Notes under the pieces: generated by a model | The model's database searches: none | Told to the model about the DNA's origin: nothing | The model's input: only the letters and a program-made list of their open reading frames with translations | Source: Spodoptera frugiperda | Lineage: Eukaryota; Arthropoda; Insecta; Lepidoptera; Noctuidae | Direction of reading: 5' to 3' | Assembly: GCF_023101765.2 (NCBI RefSeq) | Contig: NC_064220.1 | Location: forward strand, 9,176,001 to 9,240,000 | Length of the DNA stretch: 64,000 bases | Shown: one piece after another, positions 52,528-63,960 of the stretch | Layout of the letters: each line of letters opens with the position of its first letter | Position numbering within the stretch: the first letter of the stretch is position 1 | Translations under genes and position numbers: made by a program

Positions 52528-53429
52528 CTCTTTTTCTTTTTAGAACACATTTTGATTCCACGCGATAACCATTTCGGTTTATTGTTTACTCTCACTAATA
52601 CTTTTTTTATCGGAAAGCATAAATCGAAGAATAGTTTAAATGTATCTATGAAATTACTATATGCTAGTGTTGGGTCCTCAGTTTCATATACATCACTGAA
52701 AGACAAGCTTTGTATACATGTTTTAAATTTCTGTATATTATCAATATTATAATCTCGCATAATCTTATACCAATGTTTTAATCTTAGCATTTTTTTGAAG
52801 TCATTAGATGATTTTCCCCTCTCAAGAAAAAAACTATAATTGTTAAACAATCAGTAATTTTGTGAATTCATCAACACGCCAACGTGGCTTAATGCTCTAT
52901 TGTGACATTATGTTGATGACATAATTTACATATAACATGATAATGAGGAACAAACAGTAAAATCGTGAACATAAATTGTTTATATGCTAAACTAGCTTTC
53001 TCTGGGGAGGGATATATGTTTCAGTTTTTTGTGGGAAAATAAAGATTTAAATACAAATATTCTATGTCCTCATACCGAAATCTCACATGAAATATTTAAA
53101 TACCAACAAATCTTATGCATATTTGATGCCCGTAACAACATGTCAAACAGAATTTTGTGTACCAAAATAATGCGACCACCATAGCTTCAAATCTTCCCTG
53201 ACAAGTCTTGCCAAGTCAAGACAAAACCACAACTGAAATTACATACAGAGGCGGAAAACAGAATCCCTGATTTCAATTAACAAACACATAGATTATGTTG
53301 ACAGAGTTTTCCGACATACTGTTTCTGTTTACACAATTAACATAAACATATTTTCCGCTTGTGGCAAATATAATTTTAAATCTATTAGTGTGAGTGTTCA
53401 AATTAGCTCAAAGAAAAACATGTATTTTT

Positions 53430-53728
53430 GGCATAAGCCTGTAAACGAGCAGACGAGTCACCTGAAGCAATCGCCGCCCATGTACATCCGAAACACCAGA
53501 GACGTAACAAGTGCATTACCAGCCTTTTGGGAGTTAGAAATTTGAGGGTTGTCGCGGAATCTGGGACTGGAAAGATTGGGAAAGGGGTAATTGGACCTCC
53601 GGTAACCTTACTCACATAATGAAACACAACGCGAACGTTTTTTCATATGAGTTTTCTATGAGGCCGTGTTACACTCTTGTCGAGCCGGCCCATTCGTGCC
53701 GAAGCATGGCTCTCCCACACTTGCCTTA
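53430..53728 (-). repeat. Family C repeat (long copy)
   Basis: Reverse orientation of the copy at 23439: TAAACGAGCAGACGAGTCAC at left, GAGCCGGCCCATTCGTGCCG and AAGCATGGCTCTCCCACAC at right. Confidence 0.8.
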
Positions 53729-54317
53729 ACCAGGCCTATTAATACTGGGCCTATTTTGCTTATTTTTCATACATTGTCAGCCAAGATGATTACAAATATG
53801 TGATTTAAATTAAGTCATATATACGGTATGATGTTACATCATATTAACACTGAGGCTATTAACTTCTCAATACCCGTGTCAGGTGTGTTCAAAGCATAGA
53901 TTATAATATAACACCTTATTGGCACAACTACATTCACAAACTGTTTGTGGTTTCGTCGTCAAGAGCTTAAACTGTGAGACAGATTGGCAACTAATTGATA
54001 TTAGTATAAACTTGTTTGTAATCCTCTAAAGATGTGTTTGGAAACTTTCTAATAAGGTAACACATAATATTATTATGTTTACAGAGACTTATCTAATTCT
54101 GTATAGTTCCAGGCGTGGTATTACGTTGTTAAATTAATATGTAGGACGAGTACCTAATAACTACTGTAGATCTAAATTCTACTCAGCAAGCGGAGCTGAT
54201 TTTCAGTTGTTGATTATTTTTAGTAGGTGCTATTACAGAGTAAATAAACATAATAAAAATAAAGACTTGTGTATAGCCATTGACTTCAAATTAACATAAT
54301 TTCCTTCATATTTAGTA

Positions 54318-54540
54318 CAAGTGTAGAAGAATCATGCTTTGGAACGAATGGGCCGGCTCAAAATGTTTCGTCGTGTGAGTGAAGTTACCAGAGTTCCAAT
54401 CCCTAGTCTCCCCAATCTCCGAAATACCAACAATCCTCGAATTCCTAACCCCCCAAAGGCCGGCAACGCACTTGTACGCTTCTAGTATTTCGGATGTCTA
54501 ACTGTCAAAGGCAGGTGCCAATTGCTTACCATCAGAAGTT
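54318..54540 (+). repeat. Family C repeat (diverged copy)
   Basis: GTGTAGAAGAATCATGCTTT, AACGAATGGGCCGGCTC, GGCCGGCAACGCACTTGTAC and TTGCTTACCATCAGAAG mark a diverged copy. The head-proximal CGACCGGAGTG block is deleted. Confidence 0.7.
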
Positions 54541-55027
54541 TAATTAGTACAACTCTAGTAACGCCTTCGGAGATGCCAGATCCAGATGGCATTTCCTATG
54601 CCTATTTTGTTTCGCGTTAACCTTACTGATTTGTCACCAATACAAAATATTGGAGGCTGAATATAATAACGTACACAATTACTCTTATATGTTATGTGTG
54701 CGCTTGATTAAACAATTCTGAACCTTACGGCTGAGAACACAATACACACGCAACGATATTAAATGTTGACAGTGATGCGTAAAGGTATCCCTTTTCGAGT
54801 TATATTGCACATCGCTATTTGTATGACAAAATACATATACAAAGAGTGGATTCTATTTTTAGATCTCTTTATAATATTGGGTATTCAATATCAATATTTT
54901 AATATAAGAATTCAATTCATTGCCATTTAAGTTAATATTATTTAATATACTACTTAATATTATTGTAAAAGAGAAAGCTAAATAAAGTTAACGGTAAAGG
55001 CATTTCCAGAATAACTTATTCATAATC

Positions 55028-55095
55028 ATGAGTGTCAGTCATAGGATGTCCAATGCTGAACATAGGCCTCCTCCAATGACTTCCAGTTAGGCCAG
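55028..55095 (-). repeat. RTE-type LINE 3' tail fragment
   Basis: The block GAACATAGGCCTCCTCCAAT and GACTTCCAGTTAGGCC is the reverse complement of the RTE C-terminal coding end; compare 61605. Confidence 0.6.
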
Positions 55096-55214
55096 GAACT
55101 CAATTTCTAACGACTGCTAAGGATGGACCTCAGCAAATTATTGATGGATACTTCAGTGTCCATGTATATTCTTAGTTAGTATTCGTTTATTTTGTATATC
55201 ATAATCATTTTCAT

Positions 55215-55288
55215 AGTATAGCAGCATTGCGTACCGTAATGTGCATCTCTGCCTACCCTTTCGTAGATAAAAGGCGTGACGTTGCAAT
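55215..55288 (+). repeat. tRNA-derived SINE, family 2 (3' end only)
   Basis: GCATTGCGTACCGTAATGTG, CATCTCTGCCTACCCTTTCG and AAAGGCGTGACGTTGC are the last 70 bases of the family-2 element. Confidence 0.65.
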
Positions 55289-55424
55289 ACATCATTTGCT
55301 AGAAAATATCTTCTACTAAAGAAAGCTTCATTATTTAAATATGTATGTATAAACGATAGGCAGGTGATTGCGATACAATTTGAAACCAAAATTTGGGGAT
55401 ACTGCTGCCCCTCTGAAATATATA

Positions 55425-55824
55425 CAATGTGATAGGCGTGGGACTTTTAACCCGTTAAGGCTGAGTACTACATCTAATTTTATCGACAAAAAAAATAATA
55501 TGGGGGTTGAACCCCTAATTGAAAATATAGGAAAATAGTGATTTTTTCGGTAAGAATAATTCACAATTTTTTTTCTCACCAAAACATTATCAAACATATG
55601 AAAAAAGTAATGAATTAGTTAGCCAAGGTTATTAGCTACCGTATGTCGTCTTTTTTTTGTTTCTACGACGCATACATCCTTTGATATCAAAAAAGTAAAA
55701 AAAATATTAAAATAGCCATAATTTTTAGGGGAGGGATTCGACCCCTTCGACTCAGGACTTTTGTCGATAAAATTAGATGTTTATTCAGTCTTAACGGGTT
55801 AGAAGTCTCGCACCTATCACATTG
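55425..55824. mobile_element. MITE family Y (copy 2)
   Basis: The 400-bp copy has long inverted ends starting CAATGTGATAGGCGTGGGAC and TA on both sides (55423-55424 and 55825-55826). The inside matches 17097-17515 with small deletions. Confidence 0.85.
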
Positions 55825-56334
55825 TATATATACTGAAAATATTAACCATGAACTTTAAAAGGTCAAAATTAGGAACGTGAACTAATTATAAGTTGTTAAT
55901 AAGAGAGACACGTTTCTTTCTCTAATTAAAAAACGTTAGTATCTTATAACATTGGTTTACATTATACAGGTTAATGACATTGGTAGATAGCTCGTTAGAA
56001 ACCAGTTATTTTCTAACAGTAATTAACGCTTATATTTTTACCCTTTGACGTTAATAACGTTTGAGGTATGCGAGCGTGCAAAATATTGTTATGTACCCTT
56101 CCCTGATATTTCGTAAACATTTTAAAATTACTGCCATGTTACTCATACCTCCCTGCTATGCAATAATTTCTTATAATGTGTCTAAACGTAATATATTCCT
56201 AAAATTACGCGCCTAAAGGGTAGGCAATTACTTAGCACTTTACAAAGTTTATTAATATTCTGAATCTAAACTTAACAATGTCTAGCGCTTCTAATAATAT
56301 AGTATATAGTCTTATATTTTTTCATAATAACTAT

Positions 56335-56450
56335 CGTGAGATATACTAAATTAACTAAAAATCACCGTATATCCACGCTAGTTAACGGAGAAAGGCTCTA
56401 CTAGTTTCGAGTCACCGAGGGACTCTTAATTTACGTGTGTAAACCGTTAT
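56335..56450 (+). repeat. Hairpin-family fragment
   Basis: TCGTGAGATATACTAAATTA resembles the left flank of the hairpin at 61470. GGAGAAAGGCTCTACTAGTT and GAGTCACCGAGGGACTCTT resemble the inverted repeat at 22151. The two features therefore seem to belong to one dispersed family. Confidence 0.5.
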
Positions 56451-56477
56451 TTTTAGGTAATACAGAGTAGCACTTTT

Positions 56478-56563
56478 ACACTGTACGGTTGGCGTAGTGA
56501 CGAGCCGGCTGGTGTTGATCATTTTTGTTCGATTAACAATTCTTTGTATGATCCACAAAATGC
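56478..56563 (+). repeat. tRNA-derived SINE, family 1 (degraded head)
   Basis: CACTGTACGGTTGGCGTAGT through TTCTTTGTATGATCCACAAA follows the family-1 head with an eroded B box. Confidence 0.5.
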
Positions 56564-56576
56564 TATTTAATTGTTT

Positions 56577-56810
56577 TTTAGGGAACAGAGCGTAAAGTTC
56601 CCTAAGAAAAGGAGGATCCTCCGACCAGGCGAGGTGATCATGCCTGGCGGGCTTTCTGCCCAACTATTGTTCGTTGGAATTTTCTATCCATGTTTATTCG
56701 CATGTAAACTTCATCTGTGCGATGTAAGATTAATGACGTAATCCGTTGATTTGTTTTTCGTTCGTCTATGTGCGACTTCTCTCATCTGTCACTTGTCATG
56801 TGTCACCACA
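56577..56810 (-). repeat. LTR-like copy B (TGTGG family)
   Basis: On the - strand it starts TGTGGTGACACATGACAAGT and runs to GGGAACTTTACGCTCTGTTC and CCTAAA. No internal element sequence adjoins it, so it is a solo LTR or fragment. Confidence 0.65.
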
Positions 56811-57221
56811 GTTTCATAATGGGACCTAAAATACATAATGACAGAAGAAAATCTTAGAAACTTTGTAAAACAATGAACAGATTCCTTATGAAACCGTCAT
56901 AGACAGAATCATTTATCAAATGACAAGTACGACGTTTCGGTAGTTTATCAGAGACCTTTAGAAACTAGAAAGCGGTATCTTTGGTACCAAAAACTGGCGT
57001 CGATTTATCAACTCGGCTTATCACAATTTACTTGACATTGCTCTGCTCTAACTTGCGTAATCGGCTCCGACCAGTATTAGTTTAGTATCAACTTGATTAA
57101 ACTAAAATACGTGGTTTTAATGTCAAATATAGGGTGAAAGGTGACGATGGTAAACGGTGGAATTAAAAATATATTATAGTCACTTTTATAGAGTGATAGC
57201 AAATTCTTTTTCCGTGTTCAT

Positions 57222-57322
57222 TATGTGCAAATGGCTGTGTGTCGGCTCGATAAATCAGAGCACCGAACGCGCTCTCGTGTCGATTACTTTAAACGTAAAG
57301 CAAACTCATACTAAGGGTACAA
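57222..57322 (+). repeat. Family D short repeat (copy 2)
   Basis: GTGTCGGCTCGATAAATCAG, AGCACCGAACGCGCTCTCGT and AACGTAAAGCAAACTC match the pattern of copies at 48823 and 62936. Confidence 0.5.
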
Positions 57323-58679
57323 GTAAGGGACCATTGCCATGGTCATGGGCCACCTGTTAAATAGATAATTTTACTGAAAGAACATTTTCATTTTATTTTT
57401 TAATCTATTCGAATTGCAATGATCGATTTTTTAATAATAACTTGGTCAATCCAAACCTCTATACGAGAAACAGAAACTATCCTTTAGCTTTATCCAACCA
57501 CTAGAAAAGGGTCAAAATATTACTTTTGTTCTATGTAAATAGATTCAAACAAATAATAATCTTTCAAAACCTACAAGAGTCATAAGGCATTCATAACACG
57601 ACTGTTTACTAGACATTACCACAACTTTATGCCCTAGACTGCCAAATCTCCCAACCAAACATGCCAAGAACGGTCATATATTCATAACCAGATATTTATT
57701 GTCCCTCATAAACACATACTTTCGACTTGAGCACTTATCTTATGACATAACATCATGACTCGTTTTCCTCGAAGTTAGGGGGAGATATTTAGGACCTATA
57801 GGCATTAAATTTTCACCACTCATGCCATTAGTATCAAATGATACAAGATGAATATATAAGTACTGTTATCTCAACGATGCTGCGATGATGTACCTAGAAG
57901 TACATTATTTTCCGATGGGCATCAATTCGATTGTTTCTTATCTTTTGAATTTGGAGTTCCTTTTTACTTTAGTGACATTTTGATTGAAAAAAGGACGGAA
58001 CATGCTTTGTTGTTGTCCTTGTCATCGGCCGTGACGTCACTGACGTTTCATTTGTTTTTTTCTTTTGTCACTTCCTTGGCTTCTTACGACATGTGTAGGA
58101 AAACGAAATCTTGATACACAGATTTTTGTTGTGATTTTATTTCAAACCATCTGTGCTACAGATGGTTTTCCGTTATCCTGCTTTTCTCTTGATTTTTTTT
58201 CTGAATTTTCTTAAAAACCTCACGGCTCGTACGTTCTGGAGTTATAGCGCCAGGACGGAAAACACGACTTATTTTTATATTGAAATCATAATGTCTTAAT
58301 CTTTTAATTTTTGGAACAATGACACGTGGTTTTGTTGAAGAATTTTAAGATTTTAAGACAAATATGGACTACTTAAGCAATAAGATAAATAACTTAGATT
58401 TTATTAATTCAGCTCAATTTGGTAATAGCAGAGACAATGGATTGAGTGCTAAGAAAGCGGTGCGGTTTAATCTAGCCTACAATGAACGATGTGGTTCCTT
58501 TTGACAGGCTGTAATTAGGTCGAAGATGCTTTTAGTTACAAAGGAATAAATAATTAGACATTAGTAGTATGACAGTTGTATGGTATTGTTCGTAATTGGT
58601 GTGTATTAATATTAATATTGTAATTGGTGGATGGTGTGTCTAGTTATTAGAGATTAATAGATGTGAACGTACGATTTTG

Positions 58680-58780
58680 TTGTATTTGTATACGTCGAGC
58701 AAGGGTACCAGACCCGTCTGTGACGAAAACGACCCATCAGACTACCACAGATCGCCCAGTAGTCGCCGAAGGCGGAAAAA
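58680..58780. other. Short GC-rich island of unknown nature
   Basis: About 90 bases with GGGTACCAGACCCGTCTGTG, CAGACTACCACAGATCGCCC and GTCGCCGAAGGCGG stand out from the AT-rich surroundings. The + frames contain stops and no second copy is in this window. Confidence 0.35.
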
Positions 58781-59559
58781 AATCATGTCAACATATATCA
58801 TAGTCTCGCTTTTTATTATCTTTTCACGCGTTCAACGATCATTTTAGACTTATTTTGCATAGTTCGATGTGAAGCTGTGATTACCAACTTACCAAAAGGA
58901 TAATTAATTAGAGCCAGTTATAAAATTATTCACATAAAAATAAAATTTTCATTTTGATCAGTTTCCTACCGTGACCTATTTTCTTTTAAGGTTCGATTCC
59001 TTTGATCTTACCTTTGAACAGAATTATGGTCATTTAATTGGAAATATTTACTTGAATGTTACTATAAATAAAATGAAAAATTCTTGCTAATATTGTAGAC
59101 TCGGAAGTATGTTTGTTTGTTCTTCTTTTGCATGAACATTTACAATGAACTATTATTGTCTATGGTATGATTTTGGAGTGTAGATTTTGAGATTGTTAGG
59201 AGGCCAAAGGGTGATAAGCTAACTTTTTTCTTTGACCACACGAGTAAAGTCGTAGACAGAAAGCCAGCCTTTCATAGATACTATATATACAGATAGTTAA
59301 TACAATTATGAACAAGATTTATATTTTGTAACTTAATTACATTGAAGGTATCATTTCACACTAAAATCTTCTGTCAAGCAATAATTTCTAAAAATATCTT
59401 TGTCAAATTCATAATATTAAAGCCTACCTACGTTCATTAAGGTATTCGAGCAAAATTTATTTTTATAAAAGTGACGCCACACAATTTACTGTCTTCTTTT
59501 TCTATTCGTTAGCTTAAGGAAAAACCTGATTGCTTGTGATGTAATAAAGAGACGTTATT

Positions 59560-59655
59560 TTTTATGGTAAAAGCCGGTAAACGAGCCGACGGGTCACCTG
59601 ATGGTAAGCAATCACCGCCGCCCATGGACATCCAAAACACCAGAGACGTTACTAA
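59560..59655 (-). repeat. Family C repeat (tail part)
   Basis: GGTAAAAGCCGGTAAACGAG, GGGTCACCTGATGGTAAGCA and ATCCAAAACACCAGAGACGT are the reverse of the family-C tail. Confidence 0.75.
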
Positions 59656-60089
59656 TAACTAGTGCATATTTGCTGTCACCAAACAGCTTTGCGATTTGTT
59701 TAATATACTTCTTGCTATGTTTTCCTTTCTTTATCCGTAAAATGGTATTATGCAAAAGACAGTAAGCAGCAAAATTTCAAAGTACTACTTAGTAAGTAAT
59801 AAATTCCACTTCGATCCTTCAATATTTAGCAGGAGGCGGACATCAAGTATGCCCATTAATTAACTGGGACACGGCTTTCGAAACTTTCAACCACAAACGA
59901 CAATTTCCGATGACATCAAACAAGTATTTTAGATCTAGTGTTTTACTTGTTTACTAGACAGTTGGCTAGAAAGTTTTATTTATAGCAGCTCTCTAAAGCA
60001 AATTAAAACTTAATTTAACAATACTAATAAAATAAAGTGGGTTAGGAACGAACGAACGAACGAACAAACAATATACAAAGTTATGTAGT

Positions 60090-60418
60090 TGTTGAATGGG
60101 CTGGCTCAAATGGGCTGGCTCGAATGGGCTGGCTCGACTGGGCTGGCTCGAATGGGCTGGCTCGACTGGGCTGGCTCGAATGGGCTGGCTCGACTGGAGT
60201 GATACCACGGCCTTACAGAAACCTTAAACTGACGTGAAAGCAACGCTTGCGTTGTGTGAGTGAGTTTACCGAAGGCCCAATTCCAAATCCTCAATTGCCC
60301 AAAAACCTAAACCCCCAAAAGGCCGGCAACGCACTTGTAACGAATCTGGTGTTTTGGGTGTCCATGGGCGGCGGCGATTGCTTACCATTAGGTGATCGTG
60401 CTCGTTTACCAGCATCAT
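60090..60418 (+). repeat. Family C repeat with expanded 14-bp unit
   Basis: This is a normal family-C copy (GAGTGATACCACGGCCTTAC, GGCCGGCAACGCACTTGTAA, CATTAGGTGATCGTGCTCG) whose GGGCCGGCTCGACC-type head is replaced by seven 14-bp units of GAATGGGCTGGCTC at 60094-60191. Confidence 0.8.
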
Positions 60419-60956
60419 AAAGAAAAAGTTGTAATCCAAAGTATTGTTATGATTTCAGTAGCAAAATTCTAAAGAAACATAATGTCTACAGTTGAATTTA
60501 ATAATCTATTCAAATAAAGCCAAACAAAGACTTAAATTCTAGGCTATTACTTTGTACAAACAATTCAAGGAAATAGATAGCAAAGCCACGAAATTAAGGG
60601 CAGAAAGCAAAGACTTTATATTGTTGAAAATGACAACTTAGTACTAAGAACTAAGGAGATTACAAAATAATTTTCTTACCAGAATATTCTAGCTATTAGC
60701 GGTCTTAAACTTGGAAATAAGTTTCAGTTTTAAAGCTTAGCTTAGCGTGAATTTAAGAACTGAGTTAAGTAGCCTTAAGTACTTCCTAGGCTAGACTGGG
60801 AAATATTTTCTCGACTTTGCTATTCAGTTGAAACAATCTTAATCTTTATGACCGTACAATATAAGCCTTATATTAAAATCTTTTAACATACATTAATATT
60901 TTTATGTATTACCTATTTGTCTTTTAAGACAAAAAAAAATATGTGTAAAATATCTG

Positions 60957-61064
60957 ACTGCATGGTCGGTCCGATTCCCGTACAAATTGTTGTTTCTGGT
61001 CTTGTGTCATGTGTACGTGAACTTGTACGTTTGTAACGACACAGGAGAAAATCCTAGTTTGGGC
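60957..61064 (+). repeat. tRNA-derived SINE, family 1 (shortened copy)
   Basis: TCGGTCCGATTCCCGTAC, TTTCTGGTCTTGTGTCATG, ACTTGTACGTTTGTAACGAC and CAGGAGAAAATCCTAGTTTG outline a copy with several internal deletions. Confidence 0.6.
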
Positions 61065-61483
61065 CAGTTCTTTTTTAATGTTTTTCATTGTCTAACTGAC
61101 AGACTAAACAGATTTTAAATTTTCATAATCTCTCGTCATCCCTATTATGGGTACTTACCTACATTGTCTTAATTTTATTACAAAGTCCTTTTGTTCCCTT
61201 GTTGAAGGCTTTGTTAACTGTTAATTGTATTTTTCCAGTAGGTAATTAGTTTCTTTGATTACTTCTCAGTACTGTCACTGGATGGAAGTACCTATGTTGT
61301 AATAAGATTTTAATTTGATTTCTCAAGTATTTTCTTCCTACGTCGGCTTGAGTTCTCATTTATTTTAGGTTATCTATTGCTTAGTATTTAATTCGGTTTT
61401 TCTGACATAGTACAGTTAACTAGGTAAGCTAACTACTATTTAGATGTTAGATCATCATTTTATTGTAACTTTCGTGAGACATA

Positions 61484-61578
61484 CTAAATTAATTATTATG
61501 TTATCGGCTTACTCACGACGCGGCGATTCCTCGTCAAACAATTACGTGAGTAAGCCGATAACATAATAATTAATTTAG
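61484..61578. repeat. Perfect 34-bp inverted repeat (hairpin)
   Basis: The arms 61484-61517 and 61545-61578 are exact reverse complements (left arm starts CTAAATTAATTATTATG and ends GGCTTACTCACG) around a 27-base loop containing GCGGCGATTCCTCGTC. The left flank TTTCGTGAGACATA recurs at 56335. Confidence 0.9.
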
Positions 61579-61604
61579 ATCATCATTTTCTTCGTCATTA
61601 TCAT

Positions 61605-61735
61605 ATCAGCCACAAGACGTCCACTGCTGAACATAGGCCTCCCCCAATGACTTCCAGATAGGCCGGTTGGAAGCGACCTGCATCCAGCGGCTTCCTTCGA
61701 CCTTAATCACGTCTACCTACTCACCTTGTATCATC
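61605..61735 (-). pseudogene. RTE-clade LINE, C-terminal coding end
   Basis: On the - strand the frame reads VEGSRWMQVASNRPIWKSLG, then EAYVQQWTSCG and stop. This is the well-known C-terminus of insect RTE reverse transcriptases. Only about 40 codons remain. Confidence 0.75.
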
Positions 61736-62406
61736 ATCAGATCTTTAATATTAAAATCAATATCAATAATGATTATCGTATCACATATCATCATTGTCTT
61801 TGCCATCTACTATCACGTATAATGTTGCGGAGTAACATGTAGACAAATGAAATAGGTCAGATGGATTACATAGACCACACTTTAGTTAGAAGAAAACTAT
61901 ATTAAATTACCTACACTAGAATACAATAACATTGAGAAATGTGTAAGATAACATCATTATTATTACCTCAGAATAATTTAACAAAGTCCTCAAATGAAAC
62001 AAGATAACAAATCACTTTTATTCACCAGTTTACGGACACATTTTTATAAATAACTTACTTCTAACGTGGCCATAACGAGTATCAACTATTCTATTATTGC
62101 GAGCGATTCTCAGCACGAAGAACTATTATTCCTTGACAAACCTTAATAAATCTTGCCATAAGATCATTTGTACTTATTTCTTTTATCACGTTTGTTGTCC
62201 TACGGGCCAAACGTTCGTGGTCGGATCACATAAAGGCTATTTTGGAACTAAACCCGTGCCAAAGGTACTAATGTAGTGTAATCCTCTCCACGCGCGCTGG
62301 GTCACAATTTATTTCGATTGCTTTTTTAATGTACTGATAATGGGAAGTGATTAGGATAAGATCCGGATTTAGTGTTCGTTGAGTTTCATAATCCACATAC
62401 ACACAT

Positions 62407-62611
62407 ACAACGTCACGCCTTTTATCACCCAAAGAGGATAGGTGTACATTACGGCACTTAATGCCACTATACAATGTACACCCACGTTTCACCATTTGTG
62501 TTATAAGTTCCATGTAATTGAGGGTGAGGCTATTGCCTTATACTGGGCACATTTCCAAACTTCGTGCTACTACTGAGAAATATTTGAAAATCCGAAAATG
62601 CCCAGCAATTT
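62407..62611 (-). repeat. tRNA-derived SINE, family 2 (headless copy)
   Basis: GTCACGCCTTTTATCACCC, CATTACGGCACTTAATGCC and CAATGTACACCCACGTTTCA lead to CGAAAATGCCCAGCA at the right. The tRNA-like head is missing. Confidence 0.75.
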
Positions 62612-62660
62612 AGTTTCATAATCCCATTTCAGAAAAATTAAAGTATCGTCATCATCACGT

Positions 62661-62910
62661 CGGGGTCACCACTTTAGGGAACAGAGAGTAAAGTTCCCTA
62701 AGAAAAGGAGATCCTCCAACCAGGCGAGGTGATCATACCAGCTTTCTGCCCAACTGTTGTTCGTTGGGATTTTCTATCCGTGTTAATTCGCATGTAAACT
62801 TCATATGTGCGATGCAGGATATTTATGACGTCATCCGTTGATTTGCTCGTCGATAGTCTATGTGCGACTTCTGTCATCTGTCATCTGTCACTTGTCAGAG
62901 TGTTGCCACA
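62661..62910 (-). repeat. LTR-like copy C with adjacent primer-binding site
   Basis: On the - strand the LTR starts TGTGGCAACACTCTGACAAG (62910) and ends near 62672. It is followed at once by TGGTGACCCCGACGTGAT, which looks like a tRNA-primed primer-binding site. This copy is therefore a 5' LTR with a stub of internal sequence. Confidence 0.65.
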
Positions 62911-62935
62911 TCTATACCCTTAGCCGGTGCAAATG

Positions 62936-63010
62936 CAGCAACCAATTAGAACGCCAAACGCATCCTTGTTTCGATCTCGTTTAGCGTAAAACAAACGCAT
63001 ACTAAGGGCC
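62936..63010 (+). repeat. Family D short repeat (copy 3)
   Basis: AACCAATTAGAACGCCAAAC, TTTCGATCTCGTTTAGCG and AAAACAAACGCATACTAAGG resemble the copies at 48823 and 57222. Confidence 0.5.
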
Positions 63011-63502
63011 TTATTTAAAATTAAAGGCTACCCCAAACTGTCAAACGACTTCATCATTTAAAAACGTAATAATAAAGTTAAAAATTTAATAAAAGTTGAC
63101 AGCTTGAGAAATGTTTGAGCAGGTTCAATTGAAATAAAAATTAATATATTTTGTGCGAATATTGAAAAAATATAGATAGGTACGATTAACTAAAAGAACA
63201 TCTATTTCTCGAAAACTTAACATTAACAGTTTTCGTAAAATAACGAGTTTCGAAAAGTACCATTTATTATTTTGAACAACGAGAAGCGATCTTATTCCAA
63301 CTAAGTCTTAGATAAATCGTTTCAATAAATGTTGCCAACTTCTCGTAAATGAAGATATAGTCATTATTTTTTATGATTACTTCTTATTGGTTTCGTTTAG
63401 TTTACAAAGTTATTACAAGAACATCGCAAATATCTTTATCAATGGCCCGTGAGCTTAGATAAGAGGGTTTGTCTTAATAGCAGACTGGAGATCGTAGGTT
63501 AA

Positions 63503-63773
63503 GGGTGCTTTTCCATCAGAGATATGCTATGTAGCTATGCTACGAAGATGTAATAGCTAAGCTGTGAAACTATGTGACCGTTTCCATTGATACTAAGTTA
63601 TGTAGCTGTGCGAGTAAGATATGCTACGAAGATGCGCCGCCGCAAAGTAGCTGAGCGAGGAGTTAGTGCGTTTCCACCAATGCATAGGTATGTGTACCAA
63701 TAAACACGATTGGTGGACACCAAACGAATCCACAGCAACCTAGTATAGCACATCTCTGTGTGGAAATGCACCC
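63503..63773. mobile_element. 271-bp piggyBac-like MITE
   Basis: The ends are imperfect inverted repeats, GGGTGCTTTTCCATCAGAGA at left and GGGTGCATTTCCACACAGAG (inverted) at right. TTAA precedes the left end (63499-63502) and TAAA follows the right end, a likely mutated TTAA duplication. The interior is rich in CTACG/GCTATG words. No coding capacity. Confidence 0.65.
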
Positions 63774-63904
63774 TAAAAGATTCAGCTTTATCAGAGAACA
63801 ATGTTACCCAGTCTCTGTTTACACATAGTCCCATACTCAAGTCTAATGACACGCGGGCTGAATAGAAATTGCGGTAAATATGTTTATTCTACAATATTCG
63901 TAAT

Positions 63905-63960
63905 ATTAACAGCAGTTATTAATGCTCAAACCTTCTCTGTGGGAGAAGCAACATACTCTA
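63905..63960 (+). repeat. tRNA-derived SINE, family 3 (small fragment)
   Basis: TTATTAATGCTCAAACCTTC and TCTGTGGGAGAAGC match the family-3 body at 26490-26520. Confidence 0.5.

Larger units (their letters stand above)
49643..52796 (-). mobile_element. 5'-truncated LINE (Jockey/CR1-like) with an inserted MITE
   Basis: The element lies between GAAGT at 49638-49642 and GAAGT at 52797-52801. Its 3' end, at low coordinates, finishes in about six AAAGAT units (TCTTTA on its own strand) in place of poly(A). It keeps part of ORF2 from just before the reverse transcriptase to the C-terminus, plus about 300 bases of 3' UTR. The endonuclease and ORF1 are absent, so truncation during insertion is the likely cause. 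A 654-bp MITE interrupts the reverse transcriptase frame. Confidence 0.85.
49594..52835 (+). repeat. Degraded R1-tail element split by a LINE
   Basis: GTTTTTAGTCAGATTCCCTC and TCGCCTCGCTCAAGGTAGGA (to 49642) and CATTAGATGATTTTCCCC plus A-rich sequence (52802-52835) are the two halves of one R1-tail copy. The LINE at 49643-52796 separates them, with GAAGT duplicated on both sides. Confidence 0.75.

Noticed and set aside
52797..52850. N-terminal 18 codons of the frame at 52455-52850 as part of the LINE protein
   Set aside because: They come from the flanking R1-tail repeat; the LINE itself starts at 52796.
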